Origin: Leptospira venezuelensis | Lineage (GTDB): Bacteria; Spirochaetota; Leptospiria; Leptospirales; Leptospiraceae | Assembly: GCF_002150035.1 (NCBI RefSeq) | Contig: NZ_NETS01000010.1 | Span: 186,001-250,000, forward strand | Length of the DNA: 64,000 nt | Reading direction: 5' to 3' | Part shown: positions 8,169-16,273 of the stretch, piece by piece | Numbering within the stretch: position 1 is the first letter of the stretch | Layout: every line of letters begins with the position of its first letter | Translations under genes and position numbers: made by a program | The notes under the pieces: model-generated | What the model saw: only the letters and a program-made list of their open reading frames with translations | What the model was told of the DNA's origin: nothing | The model's database searches: none

Positions 8169-8780
8169 ATGACCGCTCAGAGAAAAAAAAGAGATTCCGG
8201 GGCCAGTGTCCGAGAAAGAATTCTAGATACTGCGACTGATCTTTTCTATAAACAGGGATTTTCCAATACCGGAATGAGACAGATTATCCAAGAATCCGGT
8301 TCAGTTGCTGCTAGTCTTTACGATCATTTTCCTTCTAAAAAAGAACTTGGAATCGCTTACCTCGCCCGTCAGGAAGAAAAGACTCTTTCGGATCTTGCGT
8401 CTCTTATGGAAAGATATCCAGAGGTCCAAGAATTTCTAAGAGCTTGGGTCATCTTGAAAGAAAGACAGATTCGTCATCATGAATTTTTCGGAGATCCATT
8501 TGCGGGTTTTGCAAATCAAGTCATGGATGCCGATCCGGAGTATACAGAATTTCTAAAAGGTATCGCGGAGAAGTGGACTAAGATGATCCGAGATTATCTT
8601 AGTAGAGCAGTTGCTTCCGGCCAATTTTCAAGAACAATGGATATCCAATATGTATCAAGAAGAGTGTTGATGGCATATCACGGTTCCATCACACTTTGGA
8701 GAATGACTAAAGATCTACGCTATATTCGAGAAATGGAAGATAGCCTTAGAGAGATCTTCGACGAATATACTGCTAAGTAA
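8169..8780 (+). CDS. TetR-family transcriptional regulator
   Basis: A 203-residue repressor. The N-terminal helix-turn-helix is clear: RERILDTATDLFYKQGFSN, then the recognition region SVAASLYDHFPSKKEL (residues about 45-60). The C-terminal ligand-binding half has no recognisable subfamily motif. It is divergent from the thioesterase-thiolase genes with an exact palindrome between them, so it probably represses that set and itself and responds to an acyl-CoA or fatty acid. The ligand is an inference from neighbours only. Confidence 0.88.
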   Translation: MTAQRKKRDSGASVRERILDTATDLFYKQGFSNTGMRQIIQESGSVAASLYDHFPSKKELGIAYLARQEEKTLSDLASLMERYPEVQEFLRAWVILKERQIRHHEFFGDPFAGFANQVMDADPEYTEFLKGIAEKWTKMIRDYLSRAVASGQFSRTMDIQYVSRRVLMAYHGSITLWRMTKDLRYIREMEDSLREIFDEYTAK

Positions 8781-8786
8781 ATCGGA

Positions 8787-9635
8787 TCACCTCCGAGTCT
8801 TAGTCCCGAATTTAATCTTAGAGGCCGATTTAATTTTTTGAGGCTCCTCTATTACATCTTTTAATTCTGTTTTTTCGACATGTAAAAGTTTTAAAGGACT
8901 TTCTGCATTAACCTTACAATCCTGTGTATGAGTTGCGGAAAAATTTGTAACTGCTAACATCATTTGAGTCCAAGCGGTCATCGTTTCCGGACTTCTTTTT
9001 GCACTCTGTAATCCAGAAAGAATAGGATCTTTCATCTTTTCCATCAAATTGCAGGAAGGAAAATAAATCGCTCCTCCCTTCTTCAAAAATCTCGAAACAG
9101 GAATAAAAAGAAAATTTCTGATATGGCTGGGTTTCCCTTTAGTAGCCTCAGCAAATTTCAAATAGATGATCAGATTTTTTTCAGCAAGAGATTCGGCCTC
9201 TCTAATAGAAGCCTGGCCCTTTCTTGCTACGGAAGAAGACCTAGCAAATCCCCTTTCTATTTCGTGTCGGATGTGACGAGCGCATAGATGTTGGATCATT
9301 TCCCAGCCCCCAAGCACTACCGATTTGGGACGATGATATATAATAGAGTCATCATTCTCTAGATAGAAATGTTTTCCTTCTTTCTGGTTCAAATCGTAAT
9401 ACAACTCTCCGATGATCACACTATTGGATGCATGTTCCTCGGCTGAATGTCTTAGTTCGTCCAAAGCAACTGCATCCGTTAAAGGAACAAAAGAATCGCT
9501 TCCTGCTAAAAAATCCAAACAACTTCCGATAAATTCGTGGTGATCACTATGCTCCTGGTAGGCAGTCACTTGGGGAGAATTGCAGGAGAATAGAATGAAT
9601 AAACTGCTAAGAAAAAATAATGAAGTGCGAGCCAT
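8787..9635 (-). CDS. Unknown lipoprotein
   Basis: A 282-residue protein with a lipoprotein signal (hydrophobic residues 5-17, then FSCNS, lipid Cys at about 18). I do not recognise a family. It is rich in His in the first third, including EHSDHHEFIG and ARHIRHEIER, which could suggest metal binding, but no standard motif such as HExxH is complete. The last 40 residues are charged and Lys-rich. It is convergent with the TetR gene with only six bases between the stops. A Leptospira-type surface or periplasmic lipoprotein is the most that can be said. Confidence 0.65.
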   Translation of the reverse strand: MARTSLFFLSSLFILFSCNSPQVTAYQEHSDHHEFIGSCLDFLAGSDSFVPLTDAVALDELRHSAEEHASNSVIIGELYYDLNQKEGKHFYLENDDSIIYHRPKSVVLGGWEMIQHLCARHIRHEIERGFARSSSVARKGQASIREAESLAEKNLIIYLKFAEATKGKPSHIRNFLFIPVSRFLKKGGAIYFPSCNLMEKMKDPILSGLQSAKRSPETMTAWTQMMLAVTNFSATHTQDCKVNAESPLKLLHVEKTELKDVIEEPQKIKSASKIKFGTKTRR

Positions 9636-9839
9636 ATGTAATCGAGCGAGTATTTCATATTCCTCGAATTCTGTCGGTCAAAATCTTAGATCCAGTTCTA
9701 TAAATATTCAGATTTAGATTGATTATAAAAGTATTCCGAACTCTTGGATCCAGAGATCGGATGATTGTTCAAAAATAAATTTCCTACTTAAGGATTTTAG
9801 ATTTGAACTAAAGGATTCTATAACTAATCTTCTCCCCGC

Positions 9840-11795
9840 ATGAAAGATAAACCTGGCATTTTTAAAAAGCTCCGTTACCATTTTGATAATTTTATGTCTA
9901 GGGGAGGAGGTTCGGTATTCGCAGCACTAATGACCCTATTCTTAGGAGCCTTTTTATTCTTATCACTAGTGCGGATACTTGGGACATTCATCTTTCCGGA
10001 TGAATCCATTAAGGAATCGGGTGATTTTTTATGGAGAGTTTTTTTGCAAATCTCTGACGCGGGAGCAGTTGCAGAAGATGGAGAATCCAACTGGTTTAAT
10101 AAAGTAATTGGTATCTTAAGCGTCTTTTCAGGTTTAGTTTTATTCTCCAGCTTAGTAGCATTTATTACGAATCAATTTGATCAAAAAATCCAAGAACTCA
10201 GAAAGGGAAAGAGCGAAGTTTTAGAATCTGAGCATTCATTGATCTTAGGATTTGGGATTCGCACGATAGAAATATTAAGGGAATTGATAGAAGCAAACTC
10301 TTCTGAATCAGGAAAAGCGGTTGTTATACTTGCAGACCAAGATAAGGAAGAAATGGATGATTTTCTTTCCGAAAATCTGGAAGATACTAAGACCACAAAA
10401 ATTATCACAAGGTCAGGGTTACCTTCTCATCTTAATTCTCTAAAAAAAGTAAATGCTTCCAAGGCAAGAAGTATCATTATACTCAATCCTTCCAGTTCTG
10501 AAGAATCAGAAGAAGGTAAATCAATTGGAGATGCAAAAGTTTTAAAGTCCATCATGGCACTTGTTGCATTAAATGGAGAATCTGGACTTCCTCCTATTGT
10601 TGCTGAACTTCATGGATTCGAAAATCGAAATATTGCCTCGGATCTTTCCGAATCAGTTCAAGTCATGGATGAAAGAAGTATTCTTTCTAAATTACTTGTA
10701 CAAACCTCTAGGACTTCCGGTCTTGCGATCGTGTATTCTAATCTGGTTGGATTTGAAGGAAATGAGATCTATTTTTATAAACCTAAGAATGGCTGGAGAG
10801 GTTTAAATTATTCAGAAATTTCATTTAGATTCAAGGAATCAGTCCCATTAGGTTTCAGAAAAATTAACGGAGAGATTATTTTAAATCCGGACCCTGAGTA
10901 TTCACCTGAAAATGAAGAAGATGCAATCATTCTTGCAGAGGATGATTCTAAGATAAAATTCGATGAGAAACCAGTAATTGTGAACGCCGCACTTTCTTAT
11001 CCTAATACGACTCTATCAAGACCGATCGACAAACAATTGATCATTGGCTGGAATTCCAAAAGCAAGATCATTGTAGATGAGTATGCAAAATTCTCATCTC
11101 CTGATTCTCAAATTGACCTTTTGATAAATGAATCTAATGAAGAGATCAAAACTGCTCTCGCAAAACTTAAGTCAAAATATCCTCAGATCAAACTTAGATC
11201 CTTGATTGCAAATCTTTCCCAAGAAGGTATTTTGGAAAAACTTTCACCAGAACAGTATGATTCCGTAATATTCTTAGCCGAGGAGAAGGAGAATATTGAA
11301 GAAGTAGATGCAAGAACCATTTCTCTTTTATTAAGATTCCGCCAATACTTTAAGAAAAAACGACAGGCAGGCGGCAAAAAGGCAGAGACCCAACTGATCA
11401 CAGAAATTATGAATTCAGAAAATACGGAATTGGTTTTAGAAACGGGAGTGAAAGACTTTTTGATCTCGAATCAATTTGTTTCTAAAATGATGGCTCAAGT
11501 TTCTCAAGAACCTGATGTAATGAGAGTTTATGACAGCTTATTTGATCCGAATGGAAGCGAGATCTATCTTAAACCAGCATTCCTGTATTTCGAAGATTTT
11601 CCAAAACGTGTAAATTTTGCTGACTGCATGTTAGCTGCACAACAAAGGAAGGAAACTTGCTTTGGAGTTAGGATCGTTTCAGAAGAAACGGATGAATCCA
11701 AAGGTTACGGCGTATATTTAATCCCAGATAAGCTGGAATATTTTACCTTACACGAATCCGACTCTTTGATCGTTTTGTCCGAAGACCAAGCTTAG
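9840..11795 (+). CDS. CASTOR/POLLUX-like ion channel with RCK domains
   Basis: A 651-residue membrane channel subunit. The N-terminus has RYHFDNFMSRG, typical of the CASTOR/POLLUX/DMI1 family. A first membrane helix follows (about 24-47), then a pore loop around QISDAGAVAEDGE (about 77-89) and a second helix (about 95-118). A Rossmann-type RCK domain begins at HSLILGFGIRTIEILRELIE, and a second begins near KQLIIGWNSKSKIIVDEY (about residue 400). Plant homologues are nuclear-envelope Ca2+/K+ channels; bacterial members are poorly studied. It would sit in the inner membrane as a tetramer gated by a cytoplasmic ligand. Its stop is one base from the stop of the converging lipase gene. Confidence 0.82.
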   Translation: MKDKPGIFKKLRYHFDNFMSRGGGSVFAALMTLFLGAFLFLSLVRILGTFIFPDESIKESGDFLWRVFLQISDAGAVAEDGESNWFNKVIGILSVFSGLVLFSSLVAFITNQFDQKIQELRKGKSEVLESEHSLILGFGIRTIEILRELIEANSSESGKAVVILADQDKEEMDDFLSENLEDTKTTKIITRSGLPSHLNSLKKVNASKARSIIILNPSSSEESEEGKSIGDAKVLKSIMALVALNGESGLPPIVAELHGFENRNIASDLSESVQVMDERSILSKLLVQTSRTSGLAIVYSNLVGFEGNEIYFYKPKNGWRGLNYSEISFRFKESVPLGFRKINGEIILNPDPEYSPENEEDAIILAEDDSKIKFDEKPVIVNAALSYPNTTLSRPIDKQLIIGWNSKSKIIVDEYAKFSSPDSQIDLLINESNEEIKTALAKLKSKYPQIKLRSLIANLSQEGILEKLSPEQYDSVIFLAEEKENIEEVDARTISLLLRFRQYFKKKRQAGGKKAETQLITEIMNSENTELVLETGVKDFLISNQFVSKMMAQVSQEPDVMRVYDSLFDPNGSEIYLKPAFLYFEDFPKRVNFADCMLAAQQRKETCFGVRIVSEETDESKGYGVYLIPDKLEYFTLHESDSLIVLSEDQA

Positions 11796-11796
11796 T

Positions 11797-12690
11797 TTAA
11801 CGTTTCTTCTTAGGTTTTGCTTTTTTAGGCGCAGGCTTAGCCGTTTTCTTTTTAGTGCTTACTTTCTTAGTAGCAGCTGTTTTAGAAGAAACTTTTTTGG
11901 AAGGAGCAGAAACAACCGTCTCCTTCTTCGCTTCTTCTTTAACAACAGGTTTTTGTTTAATTGGAAGTGGATCCTTCTTCTCTTCAGAAGTTACTAAAGA
12001 GCCAAGACATTCTATTCCTAGTGGTCCTAGGTATAAATTTAAATGTCCGTATTCTGGGATCTCGACATCATCAAAATGTCCTAGAGTTGCGCTTTCCCAT
12101 GGGCGAACGATACCTTCTCCCTTTGTAAATACTGCTTGTACATTATGAAATTTTGAATAAGTTTCTACAACTTCCTTCACTAATTTAGATCCCGGCATCA
12201 TTTGCCAAGTACAAGGAAAGATTGGAGCAAGATAAGCCATATAAGTTCCGTGCATAGGAGATCCTACCACGAAAATTTTTCGGACCCTGTCTCTTCCTTT
12301 ATAACTTAAACCTGCGGCGATAAGCCCTCCCATGGAGTGACAAATCAGATAGCAGTCTTTGATATTCTTCTCTATTAGGAAATTCTCAAGTATCTTACTT
12401 TTTTTACGAATATTCCCGGTTTGGAATCCAAGCGGAACTACATATACAGGATGTCCAAGAGAGATCAGATGTTTGCGCATCGCAGTCCAAGTCAGACCTC
12501 TTCCTAAAAATCCGGAAACGCATACGATAGGGCGTTTATATCCCTCAGTATGATCCGGAAGTTCTATAAAGATCCCCAAGATATGACAGAAAAAATAATA
12601 TATATGGTGATAGATCTCAGCTAGATGTTGTACGATTACAGGACGGATATTCCCTTTTTCGGGAAGGTAAGTAAGATGGTCTCTCTTCAT
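11797..12690 (-). CDS. Lipase/esterase-like alpha/beta hydrolase with lysine-rich tail
   Basis: A 297-residue alpha/beta hydrolase. VCVSGFLGRGLTW (56-68) is the oxyanion-hole strand. Ser119 in CHSMGG is the nucleophile, and a likely catalytic His is in EYGHLNLY. The fold resembles EstA/PGAP1-like lipases. There is no clear signal peptide. The last 60 or so residues (about 236-297) are an extended Lys/Ala/Pro/Ser tail with repeats of KKVS, KTA and PKKAK, like histone H1 tails. Such a tail could bind nucleic acid, acidic lipid or polymer. It is not a normal part of this fold. Confidence 0.8.
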   Translation of the reverse strand: MKRDHLTYLPEKGNIRPVIVQHLAEIYHHIYYFFCHILGIFIELPDHTEGYKRPIVCVSGFLGRGLTWTAMRKHLISLGHPVYVVPLGFQTGNIRKKSKILENFLIEKNIKDCYLICHSMGGLIAAGLSYKGRDRVRKIFVVGSPMHGTYMAYLAPIFPCTWQMMPGSKLVKEVVETYSKFHNVQAVFTKGEGIVRPWESATLGHFDDVEIPEYGHLNLYLGPLGIECLGSLVTSEEKKDPLPIKQKPVVKEEAKKETVVSAPSKKVSSKTAATKKVSTKKKTAKPAPKKAKPKKKR

Positions 12691-12798
12691 TCGGTTTCTG
12701 CCGCGGGCGAATATCCCGCCCTACGGTAGAATCCATTCTCAGCCCCGAGGCGCAAACAGAATTTTATGCCCTTCTACTCTTCAAGATATAGAAGAATG

Positions 12799-13644
12799 TC
12801 ATTTTGTTTTGGCCTCATATTCTGCAAAAAAATCGCATAATTCTTTATGAGAATACTGATGATCCGCGTAGGTAAACGTACCCGAGTTTTTTATTTCGAA
12901 CGCCGCTTGTCGGATCAAATGAAAACAAGCTCTAGCAAGACTTCCGCCAATACTAATTCTTCGGACCCCAAGCGATCTTAACTCTTCAACAGTAAGTTGG
13001 TTATGACTTAAACCCATGACCACATTTAACGGACCATTGATAGAATTTACTAATGTTCCTATCGTTTTAGGATCTCCGATCCCAGGTATAAAAAGACAAT
13101 CCGCTCCTGCCTCTTTATAAGAATTGCAACGGGTAATTGCTTCTTCCATTGCATTCGGATGATTTGTTAAGAATGCGTCCGTTCTTGCAGTAAGTGTAAA
13201 TGGAATACCACTTTGATCCGCCATCTTTCTGATTGCATGTATTCTTTCGGTAGCGAGTTTGATATCTAATAAAGGAGAAGAAGGATCTCCACTCAGATCT
13301 TCTATATTACAACCAACTACTCCGATCCCAATCGCTTGTTTTACGGTTTCTGCAACTTGAGAAGGTTGGATTCCGTAGCCACCTTCCAGATCGGCGCTAA
13401 TTGGAATTCCTACGGAATCCACGATAGATTTTATTTCGGAAAGCATATCTTCTTTACTCATGATCTGGTGATCCGGCAGCCCAGCTGCAAAAGCAATACC
13501 AGCACTCGTAGTTCCAATCGCAGAATATCCGGCACCTGCCAACATACGAGCGCTTCCCGCATCCCACGCATTAGGCATCACAAAGATATCTTTAGAATGT
13601 AGATTTCGGAATATTTCGCCTAATCTATTTTGCGCAGAAGTCAT
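12799..13644 (-). CDS. Isocitrate lyase/PEP mutase superfamily enzyme
   Basis: A 281-residue protein. MPNAWDAGSARMLAGAGYSA (about 23-42) and GTTSAGIAFAAGLPD start the barrel; ISADLEGGYG provides the Asp-Glu magnesium ligands and VGCNIEDL the next strand. The superfamily cleaves or forms C-C or P-C bonds next to a carboxylate (2-methylisocitrate lyase, oxaloacetate decarboxylase, PEP phosphonomutase). I do not see the KKCGH motif of isocitrate lyases, so this is the shorter PEPM/oxaloacetate-decarboxylase-like group with unknown substrate. It starts 15 bp after msrB ends on the same strand, so the two are probably one transcript. Confidence 0.8.
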   Translation of the reverse strand: MTSAQNRLGEIFRNLHSKDIFVMPNAWDAGSARMLAGAGYSAIGTTSAGIAFAAGLPDHQIMSKEDMLSEIKSIVDSVGIPISADLEGGYGIQPSQVAETVKQAIGIGVVGCNIEDLSGDPSSPLLDIKLATERIHAIRKMADQSGIPFTLTARTDAFLTNHPNAMEEAITRCNSYKEAGADCLFIPGIGDPKTIGTLVNSINGPLNVVMGLSHNQLTVEELRSLGVRRISIGGSLARACFHLIRQAAFEIKNSGTFTYADHQYSHKELCDFFAEYEAKTK

Positions 13645-13659
13645 TCTTTCCTTTGAATA

Positions 13660-14160
13660 TTAATCTTTTTTAAATTTTAAAGAAGCTGAATTGATACAAT
13701 ATCTAAGCCCGGTAGGTTCAGGTCCATCAGGGAATACATGTCCTAAATGTCCTCCGCATCTTGCACATAGAACTTCTGTGCGGGTCATTCCATGACTTGT
13801 ATCTGTTTCCGATTGAACGGACTTTTCTGCTGCAGGTTTATAAAAAGAAGGCCAGCCGCTTCCGGATTCATATTTAGTATCCGAGCTGAATAACTCAGCA
13901 CCACAAGCAGCGCAAAGGTATTTTCCTTTTTCCTTATTATAATAATATTCACCGGTAAATGCTCTTTCGGTTCCCTTCTCTCTAATGATCCGGTATTGGT
14001 CGGAACTTAGGACTTTTTTCCATTCTTCTTCTGACTTCTGGACTTCGTATTTCATCTTACCTCCTTTCTTTTCTTTTGGAGCTCCTATAGATTCGGAACA
14101 TCCTGACAAAACGATTCCTAATAAATATACAAAACCGATAACTAGCCCGATTTTATTCAT
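13660..14160 (-). CDS. msrB: Peptide-methionine (R)-S-oxide reductase, lipoprotein form
   Basis: A 166-residue MsrB that repairs methionine-R-sulfoxide in proteins. Zinc-binding pairs are Cys83/Cys86 (CAACG) and Cys132/Cys135 (CARCG). The catalytic Cys155 is in RYCINSASLKF, with GSGWPSF and GHLGHVFPDGP forming the rest of the site. The N-terminus is a lipoprotein signal (hydrophobic 4-19, LSGC, Cys21), so the enzyme acts outside the cytoplasm, protecting envelope proteins. It heads a probable two-gene unit with the PEPM-family gene and is divergent from the acyl-CoA dehydrogenase gene. Confidence 0.95.
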   Translation of the reverse strand: MNKIGLVIGFVYLLGIVLSGCSESIGAPKEKKGGKMKYEVQKSEEEWKKVLSSDQYRIIREKGTERAFTGEYYYNKEKGKYLCAACGAELFSSDTKYESGSGWPSFYKPAAEKSVQSETDTSHGMTRTEVLCARCGGHLGHVFPDGPEPTGLRYCINSASLKFKKD

Positions 14161-14353
14161 GGTTTTATTCCTCGCCGGATACTTCGGTTTCTACCCGAAA
14201 AGGTTACTTTTAAACCGTGGTCTTTTCGAGTTTACTATTGTGTTGTTCGGATTGTAAAGCTCAAACATTCTTCCAAACACCTGTTCGGTTCCTTCTTCTT
14301 TGTTCGTATTACAAACCAAAGTTATCATTCTAAAACCTTAGTGTAGGTAATAC

Positions 14354-14382
14354 TTGACACAAGCTTAATAAAGCAGTACACC
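14354..14382 (+). promoter_or_regulatory. Possible sigma-70-type promoter for the acyl-CoA dehydrogenase gene
   Basis: TTGACA at 14354-14359, a 17-base spacer, then TACACC as a weak -10 box, 31 bases before the start codon. The -35 box is perfect and the -10 poor. The rest of the 252-bp gap holds two related direct repeats (14243-14259 and 14300-14316, TTGTTCGnATTnnAAA) of unknown meaning. Confidence 0.35.
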
Positions 14383-14412
14383 TAAAAGCCTTAAGCGACA
14401 GGGAGCATACAA

Positions 14413-16173
14413 ATGATTCAAGGAAACTATTTCCAGGATAATACAGACTTACAAACTCATTTTGATAATCTTATAGATTGGAAGGAGATCGTAGCAGCAT
14501 ACGAAGGCGATTTCCATGATGCGGCAAAATACAAGCAGACTAATGATGATAGATTTGCATATGCACCTTCTACATTGCAGGAAGCGATAGATTATTATAA
14601 ATCCACTGTGGATTCCTTGGGAGAAATTATGGGGGACTTCGTGGCTCCCCGTAGCAAGGAAATGGACCAAACCGGTTTAAAATATGAGAACGGCAAAGTT
14701 ACTTTCCCAAAGGCACAAGAAGAATGTTACAAAACCTTAAGGGATGCAGGACTGATGCCCATCTCTATCTCCAGACAATATGGAGGTCTAGGCTTACCAG
14801 CGACTGTTCAATCCATGATGTGCGAAATAGCCGCCAGGGCAGATGCAGCATTCTGTCTAGCATACGGAAATATTAATATAGTCGAGATCATGGAAAGATT
14901 CGCTTCCGAAGAAATGTGCAATGAATGGTTACCTCAGATCGCTGCAGGAAAATTTAGTGCAGCCATGGCATTAACAGAACCTAACTACGGCTCCGATCTA
15001 CCTAACGTGCAGACTAAAGCGACTCAAGCCCCCGATGGAACTTGGAAAATCAATGGAGCTAAACGTTTTATTACTCATGCCTGCGGTTATGTGGATTCTC
15101 CTTCTGTAATTCTTACGTTAGCTAGAACAGGAAGTCCTGAAAGTGGAGCGAGAGGCCTTTCCTTCTTCTTGGTACAAGGTAAAGATGTTCATGTTGCAGG
15201 AATAGAACATAAAATGGGATTACATTGTTCCCCTACCTGTGAAGTTGTTTTTGAAAATTCTCCAGGAATTTTGATCGGAAAAACTGGTTATGGCCTCGTG
15301 AAATATTCTATGGGGATGATGAATGCGGCAAGACTTACAATCGCAACTCAATCTTTAGGAATTGGAACCGCCGCATATTTTGAAGCAAAAAAATATGCTT
15401 CCGAAAGAATACAATTCGGCAAACCAATAGAGAAGATCCCTGCAGTCCGGAAAATTTTGGACAAGATGGAAAGAGAAATTTTAGCCACAAGATGCCTTGT
15501 TTCAGAAACAGGAAGGGCGATCGATCTCTATCATTGGAGAAAAGAAAGAATGCTTAAAGAAGAAGGTAAAAGCGAGAGAGATGTAAACCAAGACGAAACA
15601 ATCCGTCGTTGGGAAAAACTCGCAGACTTATTCACTCCTATGAGTAAATATTACGCTTCCGAAGGTTGTGTTGCTCTTGCATCTGACGCGATCCAAATCC
15701 ACGGAGGAAGTGGATACACCGAAGATTATGATGTAGCAAGGATCTATAGAGACAGTAGGATCACTACAATCTATGAAGGTACTACCCAATTGCAGATCGT
15801 GGCAGCAATCGGAGGAGTGGTTTCCGGAATGGCGGCTAGCGGGCATCTAAGAGCGTACGTAGAAGAAGAAATGTCCAAATTTTCTCCTTCTACAGACCTC
15901 AGATCTCTTTGGGAAAAATTAGAACAAGCAGTTCATTCTTACAAATCGATAGGAGATAGTTTTACAAAAGACGAACTCGCATTCGAAACTGTAGAGATTG
16001 CGGCAAGATTTGTAGCTGGAATGCTTTTAGAAAAATCTTTAGGCCAAGTGAATAGCGATCTGAAAAAAGAGAGATCTAAACATTCACAGGATTATAATAT
16101 AGATTCTTTAGCAATTGCAGAAGGAAATCTATTACGTTTAGAAAGAGCAAACAGACAAGCTGCAGCAGTTTAA
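14413..16173 (+). CDS. Acyl-CoA dehydrogenase
   Basis: A 586-residue FAD enzyme that introduces the 2,3 double bond into acyl-CoA. ALTEPNYGSDLPNVQTKA is the FAD/substrate loop, and ITTIYEGTTQLQI carries the catalytic Glu455. IQIHGGSGYTEDYDVARIYRD is the standard C-terminal signature. It is about 200 residues longer than medium-chain enzymes; the extra C-terminal domain (about 475-586) is as in FadE5-like long-chain members. It acts in the cytoplasm in fatty-acid beta-oxidation, together with the thiolases 8 kb away. It is a single-gene unit ended by a good terminator at 16180. Confidence 0.93.
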   Translation: MIQGNYFQDNTDLQTHFDNLIDWKEIVAAYEGDFHDAAKYKQTNDDRFAYAPSTLQEAIDYYKSTVDSLGEIMGDFVAPRSKEMDQTGLKYENGKVTFPKAQEECYKTLRDAGLMPISISRQYGGLGLPATVQSMMCEIAARADAAFCLAYGNINIVEIMERFASEEMCNEWLPQIAAGKFSAAMALTEPNYGSDLPNVQTKATQAPDGTWKINGAKRFITHACGYVDSPSVILTLARTGSPESGARGLSFFLVQGKDVHVAGIEHKMGLHCSPTCEVVFENSPGILIGKTGYGLVKYSMGMMNAARLTIATQSLGIGTAAYFEAKKYASERIQFGKPIEKIPAVRKILDKMEREILATRCLVSETGRAIDLYHWRKERMLKEEGKSERDVNQDETIRRWEKLADLFTPMSKYYASEGCVALASDAIQIHGGSGYTEDYDVARIYRDSRITTIYEGTTQLQIVAAIGGVVSGMAASGHLRAYVEEEMSKFSPSTDLRSLWEKLEQAVHSYKSIGDSFTKDELAFETVEIAARFVAGMLLEKSLGQVNSDLKKERSKHSQDYNIDSLAIAEGNLLRLERANRQAAAV

Positions 16174-16179
16174 AAGTCC

Positions 16180-16209
16180 AAACGGCCGGCAATCGTCGGC
16201 CGTTTTTTT
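16180..16209 (+). terminator. Rho-independent terminator after the acyl-CoA dehydrogenase gene
   Basis: AAACGGCCG (16180-16188), an 8-base loop and CGGCCGTTT (16197-16205) make a perfect 9-bp stem followed by TTTT. It lies seven bases beyond the stop codon. Confidence 0.9.
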
Positions 16210-16273
16210 ATAGTCCGTCCCAAAACTTAGGTTATCTATTGGCGCACAATTTCGGGCTTCAAGGGCCTCGCCC

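Noticed and set aside
13400..13416. GGAATTCC palindrome inside the PEPM-family gene
   Set aside because: It matches the repeat centre but is part of normal codons and lacks the outer arms.
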